This document shows, one piece after another, positions 27,801 through 35,700 of a stretch of DNA of 64,000 nucleotides (position 1 is its first letter; every line of letters begins with the position of its first letter). Origin of the DNA: Paraspadella gotoi (lineage: Eukaryota > Chaetognatha); NCBI GenBank assembly GCA_051294375.1, contig CM119265.1, positions 12,009,611 to 12,073,610 of the forward strand, read 5' to 3'. The position numbers and the translations under genes were made by a program. The notes under the pieces are model-generated. The model saw only the letters and a program-made list of their open reading frames with translations. It was not told the origin of the DNA and made no database searches.

Positions 27801-28626
27801 ACTACCACTACAATATTATAAAAAATATATTGCTACTGTATGCAAATGAGTTTTAACAAAGCTGTATTTGATCATTTTGTTTTACCACTGGTTTAGGCAA
27901 CCCCTCCCGGTTATATCACCATAATATAAGAGTATTTACTACCATATTTTTTTTACAGTATGCAAATTAATTTTTTGTCCAAAAAAATGCCCATTCACAT
28001 TTTTTTTTTAAAGTGGCTCAAACTCTTATGGGGAATAAACCACCCTCAGGTCTAACCCGTATTCGATTTTCAGCTGATTTCCAGCATTTACAAAAAAGTT
28101 ACAGCCTCCCTGGACTTTTCCAGGTTCTTCAAAACCGATACTGTAACTTATATCTCTTGTTAATAACCTTCATTCTCGGAGTTTGCCCATGCGCCATTTT
28201 ATTCGAATTTTCCTTTCCCGCCAGACGAAAGTCACGTCCTCTATTCCTTCGGTCGGCAAAAGGCAGCGACGAAGAATTGAGGCAGTCTTGTTCTTCCAGG
28301 TTACGCGGCGGAAAAAAGGTCCTGATTCGCGAGGCGGTCACGAGGGACGAATCGAGGGTCGAGAGTCCATCGCTCGTTGATCCCAAAGCGGGGATGTCAG
28401 GCGGAGTAAACAAAACGTCTTCTTCGTCGGAATTGTCTTTGATGGGAAAACAGATTCGATGCGTTAGAGTCAAACGGTGTAGCGCCGGAGAGCGGGAAAG
28501 CCGGACTGACGGAGCTAGGGTGGAAGGTGAAGCGGATGAACGAAGCTCCAGCGCTTGAAGATCTCGGACGCTGCAAGGAAGTTCTTTGTCGCAAACTTTA
28601 TTGACCGGCGGAGGATCCGTCGGCAT
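5276..28626 (-). CDS. DEPDC7: DEP domain-containing protein 7 homologue, 15 exons, 1,086 aa
   Basis: Exons: 28168-28626, 24705-25428, 15590-15718, 10182-10427, 9977-10116, 9807-9905, 7403-7674, 7197-7339, 6858-7132, 6654-6791, 6399-6576, 6187-6312, 6034-6104, 5507-5629, 5276-5413. All phases match and the total is 3,261 nt. Residues 1-350 are a disordered Ser/Pro/Thr-rich extension absent from human DEPDC7 (511 aa). A DEP domain covers about 351-462 (FRYTALWN, GQDATNVLLKYL, then KPIFEDHASKFFVF, which parallels the vertebrate KPTFEDSS segment). A second disordered stretch follows. The conserved C-terminal half starts near 715 (RLFSLVDLNILDD) and continues with RRNVLLRLLLFMNVA, KELAEIPQEI, AVQYCKTIEEETYEEQK and a final HPNLFVTQL. 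DEP domains bind membranes or receptors; DEPDC7 is linked to CARMA2/3 and NF-kB signalling in mammals. The intron after exon 7 uses a GC donor. The start Met at 28626 is the first in frame; an upstream exon is possible. The symbol is by homology. Confidence 0.83.
7743..7912. repeat. Direct repeat copy A in DEPDC7 intron 6
   Basis: About 160 bp nearly identical to 9639-9797, in the same orientation, from CAGAGGAGGATTTAGCCTGC to ATACCCCACAAG. Differs by small CTT and single-base indels. Confidence 0.92.
9051..9404 (+). other. Unassigned 117-aa open frame in DEPDC7 intron 6
   Basis: A basic, Gln/Asn/Lys-rich frame with CAEKIYIPPHRRV and PQDQRRQPAFGQ, opposite in strand to the gene it lies in. 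It is inside the 1.7-kb insert between two direct repeats. It might be a remnant of a TE-encoded gag-like or RNA-binding protein, or chance. I recognise no domain. Confidence 0.2.
9639..9797. repeat. Direct repeat copy B in DEPDC7 intron 6
   Basis: Ends 9 bp from the exon 6 donor. Partner of 7743-7912. The 1.7 kb between contains a dispersed repeat (8395-8905), a short hairpin (8923-8967) and the frame at 9051-9404. Confidence 0.92.
12500..12572 (+). repeat. 10-bp tandem array (GTTCAATGCC)
   Basis: About seven imperfect copies of GTTCAATGCC, some GTTTCTATGT-like. It is followed by TC microsatellites at 12645-12690 and 12775-12803. Confidence 0.85.
13545..14005 (+). repeat. 18-bp minisatellite (AATTTGGTCAACTGACAT)
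   Basis: Roughly 25 imperfect copies, with GACAT variants on the left and GGCAT on the right. It ends in AATCAATCAATCA. It lies inside the intron 3 element. The period is divisible by three, so it gives false repetitive frames. Confidence 0.92.
14060..14560 (+). repeat. Dispersed repeat with (ACGG)n and conserved tail
   Basis: Units contain TCCACTCGCACGATTCC, then CAAAATTTCA, GCTAAGGTGGGACGG, a GGACGGACAGAC run and a tail with GACATGATATAAGTG and GGGGGCGGACCGACGG. Partial copies at 2620-2940, 11726, 12830-13300, 13430, 45700-46190 and inverted at 46730-47060. Confidence 0.8.
16125..16251. repeat. Near-perfect long hairpin (about 60-bp stem)
   Basis: The arms from ATTAGGAGAAAAACA to TGTTTTTCTCCTAAT are complementary almost throughout, with a few-base loop around 16188-16193 (TTTTTGGCAAAGTGTCTGCC). 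It sits near the left end of the intron 2 element. Confidence 0.85.
17611..18577 (-). mobile_element. Tc1/mariner element with 30-bp perfect TIRs
   Basis: The ends 17611-17640 and 18548-18577 are exact reverse complements (starting ACCATCTTGGAAAATGAATA) with TA in the flanks, as expected for Tc1/mariner insertion. The body holds the deleted transposase pseudogene. The perfect repeats suggest a fairly recent insertion. It is nested in the larger element that fills DEPDC7 intron 2. Confidence 0.85.
17696..18308 (-). pseudogene. Internally deleted Tc1-like transposase
   Basis: The N-terminal helix-turn-helix begins at 18308 (MPQRWHFTSDQRAFII, AGIKNTSISKQLRLNLRSV) and is then joined to the catalytic region (QPKVMVFGAISS, FMEDNAPLHRAK, SPDLNPIKSVWSEM) with stops and frameshifts. 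The whole is about 200 codons against roughly 340 for an intact enzyme, so the segment between is deleted. The residue after NPI, normally the catalytic Glu of DD34E, is Lys. It is therefore dead. It lies inside an element with perfect 30-bp terminal inverted repeats (17611-18577). Confidence 0.85.
18912..19522. mobile_element. 611-bp palindromic hAT MITE, copy 1 (TSD TTACCCAT)
   Basis: Exact 8-bp duplications TTACCCAT at 18904-18911 and 19523-19530. Ends TAAGGCGTAGTGAAA and TTTTACTATGCCTTA. The interior contains a long inverted repeat around TTTTTAACCCACTTAATG. Copies at 47502-48109 and, truncated, 46190-46640. Confidence 0.88.
20091..20749. mobile_element. 0.66-kb MITE with long TIRs
   Basis: The ends ACAGAAGGCTTCATATTATA and its inverse continue as about 45 bp of near-perfect inverted repeat through TACCCCTTTTTTGTGACC. 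A second inverted block (ATCGAGGCGAATTTT) lies inside. Possible 4-bp duplication ATGT. Confidence 0.7.
20834..21188. repeat. Fold-back element with paired hammerhead-like motifs
   Basis: An inverted repeat of about 130 bp per arm around a GA/TC microsatellite. Each arm carries the motif GACGCTGAAGAAGGC, a short loop, then GCCGAAACAT (minus strand 20889-20935, plus strand 21094-21140). See the finding on this motif family. Confidence 0.85.
21658..24666. other. Low-complexity remainder of the intron 2 element
   Basis: No gene seen. Contains a copy of the sequence at 14750-15340 in inverse orientation (22560-23110), a short hairpin around TCAGCCTC (22365-22410) and T-rich stretches. Only a small Gln-rich frame near 24516 stands out. 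Confidence 0.5.
25534..28143. mobile_element. 2.6-kb palindromic TA-flanked element filling DEPDC7 intron 1
   Basis: Arms of about 1.1-1.3 kb are inverted copies meeting near 26630-26850. Ends start CAGTATCGGTTTTGAAGAAC on both sides with TA flanks (25532-25533 and 28144-28145). CAGTA ends and TA duplication are pogo-like. There is no coding frame. A tRNA-like SINE (27575-27800) interrupts only the right arm. The element begins 24 bp after the exon 1 donor. Confidence 0.85.
27575..27800 (-). mobile_element. tRNA-derived SINE
   Basis: Read on the minus strand, GGCGCGGAGGTAGCACGAGC followed by a B-box-like GGTTCGCGCCC forms a tRNA-like head. The body (GGGCTGTAGTCCGACACTAC, CGCCCCGTCCC) is shared with 4005-4165. 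Absent from the matching arm of the palindrome, so it is a later insertion. Confidence 0.7.
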
Positions 28627-28756
28627 AATTCGACGGAAATCCTCCCGGGGCAAACATTTGTGTCAGTTACAATCTGCAAAGTTGAAAACGTAACGAAACT
28701 GATTCGAGCGAATAAACAAAACAACGCGCCAAGCCTTGGTAACGGTTAAAAAATAA

Positions 28757-30325
28757 TTAAGTCCTGCTCTTCTCCCTCTTCTTTATCTTCTTCGGCGGCG
28801 GCTCCAAAAAATCATCGTCTTCATCAATCTCCATCATCGTTCGAGACAAAGAATCGTCCAGCGTCCGCGCGGGCAAAGGAGATTCTTCAATCTTCAACTC
28901 GGATTCGGCTTCTCGTTCTCTGTTCTTCTTTTTCTTCTTTTTGGGCAAATTACCGATCGTCGTCTTGCTCTCTATCTTTTCCTGCTTCTTTTTCTTCATT
29001 TTTTTCGAGGCGGAGGCGGATTGGTCGAGCCAGGAAGAGTCTGTCGTCGTCGTTGTCGCTGAATGAAGAGAGACGACGCCAGAATCGTTGTCTTCGTCGT
29101 CGGCGGTTCCGTTCAATTTTCCCATCGACGATTTTTTCTTTTTTCGTTTTTGTTTTCCTTCTTCTTCGTCGTCGTCTTCTTTATTTTTTTCCTTTTTCTT
29201 CTTTTCGACGGGAAATTCAGGAATGGGCGTCACCACCGCCGCGGAGGGAATCTCGAAGTCGTCAAGACCGTCAGAAGAATCCGTGGACGCAGCCTCGACG
29301 GAAGCGGAAGTGGAAGCGACGAATCGATCAGAGGAAGCGGCGTAGGTCGTCACGGGTTGCGCATCATCGTCAGCGACGTTCTCGTCCTTTGCTTCTATCG
29401 ATGTCTGAGTCTCATCCATGTTCTTCTTGAGGCGAAGTTCACCGCCAACCAAGGCGCCGTGAATCGTGACGGAATCGGACGTGAAAAGGACATTCGTCAC
29501 CTTTGAAGAAGAATATTGTGAGTTATGTCTTTAGTAAATTAATTCGAAACACATTACTGAAACCTCGAACTCCATCTCGTCCCCGTCGGCGACATCGCCC
29601 AACAGATGACTCTCCATTTCCGTGACCCAGACGCAAGCGTTGAACACGGTGTGAACCAAACAGCCGACGAAGTCGCGTGAGCTCCGGTTGTTTACAACGC
29701 CACGCAGAATCTCGCCAATTTCCGGTCTAATGAAAAAGAGTGAGGAAAAGATTGTACCGCTAAAAATTACAAGGGCAAAATTTCATGCCAAAGTTACTTG
29801 AAAGTATAAACCGTCGTTTTAATTTTGTGAAACAGCCACCTCAAGTCGTGTTCGAAGGAACCCGCGCTGCCTGTAAAGTTTAGTTAACGATTATCATTTC
29901 GTATATTTTTAAACTTAAAACTATCTGATTCTCGAATTGTACTCGCCCGTAAGAAGCGTGGATTTGCCAAAGGCCACGACAATGCCGCCGTAAACTGACG
30001 AATACTTGAAGAGCTCATGATTCAACACTTGAGCGATACCAGCAGCCTCGCGACCGATGAATCTAAAATATCGAATTTGTCCCGATATTTCCCATTTGTT
30101 AGTTCAAATTAATCATTTCATTTACCTGCAATGCATAGATATCGACTTGACGATTTCCGTCTTGACGATGCCAGACCTTTCATCGGCGGCGAGCTTCGAT
30201 ACGATCGCGGGCACGAATAGCGACGAATAAAGATGGCGCTGTTCGAGTTGTCTTTCGCGGAGAAGGCGTCGGGGATTGTCGCGCAGGTTGGCGAAATGCC
30301 TTCGCGGAGGAGACGACGAAGACAT
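28757..30325 (-). CDS. POLR1F: RNA polymerase I subunit RPA43, 5 exons, 431 aa
   Basis: Exons 30126-30325, 29943-30062, 29798-29866, 29564-29726 and 28757-29500 join with matching phases to 431 codons plus stop. RPA43 forms the stalk of RNA polymerase I with RPA14 (or the animal equivalent) and contacts RRN3/TIF-IA at rDNA promoters in the nucleolus. The match includes GIAQVLNHELFKYS (human GIREQLDAELLRYS), then VGCLVHTVFNACVW (human IGCLVHGCFNASIP) and GDEMEFEV (human GDELEFEV). These form the N-terminal RPB7-like fold and the OB domain, about residues 40-210. The C-terminal ~220 residues are acidic and Lys-rich with blocks such as KKKKKK, as in animal RPA43 tails. The gene starts 80 bp after AROS and ends about 130 bp before DEPDC7. 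Confidence 0.9.
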
Positions 30326-30405
30326 GACGCCGATTTTGTAATTAAAAGGGCTTCTGTTAATATCGATTTTGTAGTTTTGTCTATCTTCAGTGTTTTCTTT
30401 AGCAC

Positions 30406-31039
30406 TTAGTCCAATTTAGGCGGTTTGTACGATTCGAAGAAACGCTGAAAGTCTTCCTCTGTGAAGATGGTTCCTTCAGAATCGTCCGTCGCCGGTTTGT
30501 TCGCGGTTTCGACGGCGGCGGCGGCCGTGGTCCACCACGTCGCCGTCGAAGACGCGACTGCGTTCGGCGTCGACTTTCGCTTGCGGGTCGATTGAAGACG
30601 ACGGGTCCCGTGGGACTGGCGATTCTGCTGTTGCTTCACGATCTGAGAAAAGAGAGGAAGAAGATTGAACATTAGGATTGGTAGATGAGAACGAGGATTG
30701 AGATTAATATTACATTATTAATAGAAAACAAACAGATCAAAAATTGGGGAAAATTTGAAAAAAAAACAAAACAAAAACCGTCGAATGATGACTGAACCTG
30801 AAACTTACTTGATCAATTATGTCGGGAGTCTTGAGCCGCGAGACGAGCGTCGACCTCATCAACGCCTCCGCCTTCCTGTCCAGCGAAGCCGACGACTCCG
30901 CCTCGATCGCTTCCCGTTTCGCTTTTTTTCCTTTCCGCTTCTTTTTCTTTGAATCGAGACGAGTGTGTTTGGGGGCGGTTGAGGGAAAGAGTTCGTCGTC
31001 AAAGAGTTGGAGCGATTTACGCGCCAAATCCAAAGACAT
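30406..31039 (-). CDS. RPS19BP1: Ribosomal protein S19-binding protein 1 / AROS, 2 exons, 155 aa
   Basis: Exons 30809-31039 and 30406-30642 join in phase 0 to 155 codons plus stop (human 136-145 aa). The diagnostic C terminus reads EGTIFTEEDFQRFFESY against human EGTVFTEEDFQKFQQEY. The N-terminal half carries a Lys/Arg-rich nucleolar stretch (KKKKRKGKKAKR). AROS binds RPS19 and takes part in 40S subunit maturation in the nucleolus; it is also reported as an activator of SIRT1. A poly-Ala/Trp insert (residues 108-125) is not in human. It sits 80 bp upstream of POLR1F on the same strand, with no AATAAA in the gap, which fits joint transcription. Confidence 0.86.
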
Positions 31040-31399
31040 TTCGACGAATCATTTGAGGGGAAAATTGGGCGACTGGAATAACTAAAGAGGAAACGGGTGG
31101 GAAATAGTTTAAAACAGAAACAAAATAAAACAAAATACAATGTAATCTAGTAGATGAAAAAATTGGATGGCAGTATTAACAAAAATTTTGGACGGTTAGT
31201 GTGAGAAAGGACGGGTGAAAAAAAAGTTTCGTAACTGGAATGTATCACAGGTGACGCTGTTGCTCGCGCTCGGAATCGTTGAGTGAAACACGACTGTGTC
31301 GACTTTAGTTGGCCGAGTGAGTTTACACAGTGTTCATTAGATACGCCAACGTTTTGCGGTGAAGCAAAAGACCTGCCCAGAGTCATAACAATTTTTTAA

Positions 31400-31926
31400 T
31401 CATTTTCCTTTCTCTTTAAAATATTCGCGCAATTTCTCCAACGCCTCGACGCAGACGGAGGGATACATGGTGTCGGTGTAGGTCCCCACGATTACCAACG
31501 TGTCCGTCCGAACCAAGATGAGGCCGTGGTTGTCGTGCTTGCCGTAGATGGCGTGCCTGTCTGCCCTGAAAAGCGGGGATGAGGGTTATCGAGTCAAAGG
31601 AAAGAGACTCGACATAATCCGAGCCAAACTTACCTAACGCACATGAAGGTTCGTCCCCGGAAGTGGAATCCATCGTTTCTCAGCAGCGCCGTGTTTTTGA
31701 AGGCATCGACGAGTCTACGACAAGAATCGGGATCAAGGTCGAATCCCGCTGTGCAAGCTGAGGAGAGGACAGGAGAAGTTGAGGATGAGAGGAAATACCT
31801 TGTCAATAGAAAACGTATGAGGTTCTGACCGGCGAGATGATGATCCTTTCTTCGGATTATCGCCGCGTTAGAGACGTTTTCCGTTCCGATGAGAGCATCG
31901 TGAAGGAGATGCTTGAGCACGTTCAT
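31400..31926 (-). CDS. PFN4: Profilin-4, 3 exons, 125 aa
   Basis: Exons 31830-31926, 31634-31748 and 31400-31565 join with matching phases to 125 codons plus stop (human PFN4 129 aa). Conserved segments include LLHDALIGTENVSNAAII at the N terminus, DGFHFRGRTFMCVRADRHAIY in the middle and VGTYTDTMYPSVCVEALEKL at the C terminus, matching vertebrate PFN4 closely. PFN4 is a divergent profilin, testis-enriched in mammals, tied to acrosome and manchette structures rather than bulk actin sequestration. Introns are 81 and 68 bp. A YAG sits four bases before the ATG, consistent with a cis or trans splice acceptor. Confidence 0.92.
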
Positions 31927-32723
31927 CCTCTGAATAATACTTTTTTTTCTACTTCTTTTATTATCGCAGTTTTTTTTTCATAAATACTTCCTCGATGATG
32001 TCTATCCCTGAGAGATTTCTGCAAAATACAAATTAACAAATTAGCGATGCGACTCACTCTTGATTACAATTCCATGTGAATCAATTTATGCAGCAAGTAT
32101 ATTACAAAGTTGTTTTTTTTTATGGAGACGGCATCATAAAAAAGGATTGATGATAAGATATATACAATTAATATATATCAGTAAGAAATACATTCTAGCA
32201 AAAATTTAATTTTAAACTTCAGATGACCGAAATAATACAACATAAAATTGAACATTTGATTTAATCCATTTTTATGGTCGCCCCCAGATATTAAACGCGG
32301 GAAAGTGCCGAAATCGAAAATGGTAGCGATGCGAACATCTCCGGTTTTACCAAAAGAAAAAAAGAATAAAGTGGGCAATAAAAACTGGAGGATGCCACGT
32401 TCAAATGAATAAGCGAAAACTGTCATTCAGATGGTCCGGTCGTGGACCCTCTTTTTATTTTAGCACAATCATTAATTGATCACGATGATAAAACGTTATC
32501 TTCCGGAACAAGGTGGTGGGTTAAAAAAAATAACGGAACGGAATGTCAACGAAACAGGTATGTGGGGTTTTTGTTTGTATTTTATTTCCTTGTGTAACAG
32601 TTCATATCGATAAGAATGCATTTGAAAACAATGCAATGGAAGAGACAAAACAAAGAAAGAAAAAAGAAAAAGAGAGAGAATGGGTTGGGTGAAGGTGTGA
32701 AGGAATTAATCAAAGCGGAGAGA
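31927..32723. other. Intergenic region PFN4-SR gene
   Basis: About 800 bp AT-rich. It contains the presumed PFN4 5' region and the SR-gene 3' UTR. No repeat family or extra gene recognised. Confidence 0.5.
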
Positions 32724-35700
32724 TCAATTTTCATCGTCGCTTTTGTCGCCATTTCGGTGAGGAGATTTGCTGATTGAAAGATGGTGGTGAGGGTAAGGGA
32801 TTAAAATGAAAATTAAAGCGACCTGGAAAATTCGTCAACTCTTCCACAAACAAACCTTTCGCGCGAATCGGAACGGCCCCGGGATCTAGATCTCTCGTGG
32901 GATTTCGAATTGATTTCATCCCGAGAATTGGACCGATCGCGAGATATGGATCGACGGAAAGCTCTTTCCTTGGAATGGTCACGGGATCGCTTGTCGGCCT
33001 TTTCCGCGGAATGGGAACGATCCCTCGAGCGTTTGTCCTCTCGCTCGACGGATTTGCGTCGCTCCTCGGTTTTTTCGTCGGAATGGGAACGCTCCCTTGA
33101 ATGAGATCGCGGGTCAGCTCGATCGTTAGATGTTGAACGCTCTCGGGATCCAGAAATACGACGTGCTTTTGACTTCTCGGGTTTAGCCTCTTCTTTAGAT
33201 CTTTCTTGAGATTGAGAGCGCTCGCGAGATTTGGACTTAGACCTTTGCTGCGACGGACTACGAGATCGGCTCCTGCATAAAAAAAGTGGGGAAAAAGTTT
33301 GAAAAAAGGTTATTCATAACCAATAACCAACCTTCTTTTGGATCTTGAAAAGCTTGAAAAAAGGTTATTCATAACCAATAACCAACCTTCTTTTGGATCT
33401 GCTCCGGGAACGGCTTCTCGACTTGGACCGTCTTTTCGATCGAGACCGGCTGCGTGAACGCGATCTGCGACCGGGCTTGTCCTCAATCAAGCGAATTCGT
33501 CTTGAGGGGAAATAATTATAAAAAAATAATTTTCATTCATCTACCCTTCCGGTCCCTTCCTGAATACTGTCCGACCTCCAATAATTTTTTCACCTCCCGT
33601 TGAGCTCCGTGTCATCGAGAATGTCCAATGCTTTCTCCATTCCGTCGCGAGTCACGAACTCTACGAGTCCTTCGTTCATGCGCGACTTGTGGGCGTCGGT
33701 GAAGGTGACGTCGCCCGCCTTGCGCATGTAGTCCTTCAAGTCTTGCCTGAAGGAATCGAGGATTTGAGTTGCGGTCCAAGAGGGCATTTTTTTTAATACG
33801 ACAACAAACGGCTTATTGTAAACGATTAGTTTTTAAGTAACAAAGTACTTTTTAGATACAAAAAATAAAAATGATTGAGAAGGTGAGTTTTATTATTTTT
33901 TTTTATCCATCAACAAGATTCAGTCGTGGACTGAACCAAAGTCACGGCCCTGGTCAATTTCTTAAATTTCTCAACTTTCAATGCCCCTTTTTTTTCTAAT
34001 TAGCTGAAACAAAATTAATTTTTCGTCTTACAAAGTATGAAAAATTGCAAGATTACTTAAAAATATAAGAAGACAAAATATAAAATTTTAAAATAAATTT
34101 AAAAATTTAATAAATTTCACTATATGTGGATAAGGCGCTGCGTGGGCTGAAGATGACTGTCCGTAACTTCTATAACCCCCTCTATCAGCCATGGAACAGG
34201 TGACTGGGCTTGGAACCAGGCTTGAGCGTTTGCCAGGTCCCCAAGGCGGCTTACGGCCGTCCTCACGCTTCCCGCAGGGTAGATACCGGGTTAGGATTGA
34301 ACCAGGTACCTAGTGGTCATGAGCTGATGGCTTTACTCAATGAGGCACCGGGTCACGACTGAAGGCGTCATGCTTTTTGGCGGGGTGAACCTATGCAATG
34401 CCCGACTACATATATTAGATTTAAGTATATTCTTTATATAGAGAATATTCTTTCATAATGTGACGTAATATACAACACGAAGTTAAAAGTTATTTTCTGC
34501 TCTAGTTTTCTAATTAGATATTAGACATCATTCTTGTAAAGAAGTTATTTATTGAAAATTTCAAAATGTGATTGAATTTATACTAGTGCCTGAATCTAGA
34601 TTCAGATTTTCAAAAAACTTTCAAAATATGATCAGAACCATATTTAATGGAAATTAGATACACAGCCGGTAGGTCAAGTATGCTCAAAAGGTTAGTAATA
34701 AAAATCGAGTGACTCGAATATGCAAATGAGATTAATGCGTCATCCTAAGCCTTAGGCTAAGGTTGAATATAAGGTAAAAGAGAGCATAAACATTTTAATA
34801 ATAACTATTTTTTAGAAAAAACAATTAATAAATATGTTTTAACAAATTTTGATAGTTCTGTATAATAAAAAATATTTAAAAAAGCTAATTAATCTAATAA
34901 TATTAACATGGATATCGAAATTTTATAAATTTGTATTTTTTTTTTATTTTCATTATAAAATTGGTAAAACAACTTTTTTTAATTTTAAAAAATTATTTTA
35001 AAAAATATTTTTTTTTTAATAAACAATCAATTGGTTCAAGAAAATTACATTATTACAATACAATTGAAACATTCTTTAAAACATTATACCATTTCATTGA
35101 TAAGGAAGCCAGGTACTCTGGGAGTAAATAAACGAGACTGTGAGTAAGGGTAGCCCCACTCAATGGAGTGAATCAAAAATTTAGAATGATTATATGCTCA
35201 AACAAAAATTTATACATTTTTAAGTATACTTTCAATGGACCAAACATTTCTTATGTGGCTCTATACCTAAATAATTATTTTTTTAATATTTATTTATAAA
35301 TAGCAAAGGCCAAAATTTTTTTTGATAATTTTTAAATTTTAAGACCTGATTCAGATAGCTCATAAAAAGTTGTCTACACAAAGTATAATTCTTTTTTAAA
35401 TATTTTTATGATAAGCGAGTCAAAAATAAGAAAAACCGTAAAAAATCATCATCATCATCATCTTTCGATGATTTTATCAGTTTTTTTATATTTTTACATA
35501 GAAAACGTAAGAATTTTTAAAAGCTGTAATTATATTTCTTATTTAACTTTTAATGCTCTATCAGAATCTATCAAAAAATTTTAAGATCTCAAAAAAAAAT
35601 TTTATAATGTTAAAAAAGACAAGTAATATTTAATGTATTAATCAATACGTATAATATAAATTTTTTTTGAAAATGATTGTTTAAATATTTAGTCAAGACA

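Noticed and set aside
28757-29506. Long plus-strand frames opposite POLR1F exon 5
   Set aside because: Antisense shadows of a GC-rich coding exon.
33707-33787. Start of the SR protein at the ATG at 33787
   Set aside because: The frame is open, but RRM1 and the first part of RRM2 are found in exons at 50.6-44.8 kb, and the split Trp codon shows that 33746 is an acceptor.
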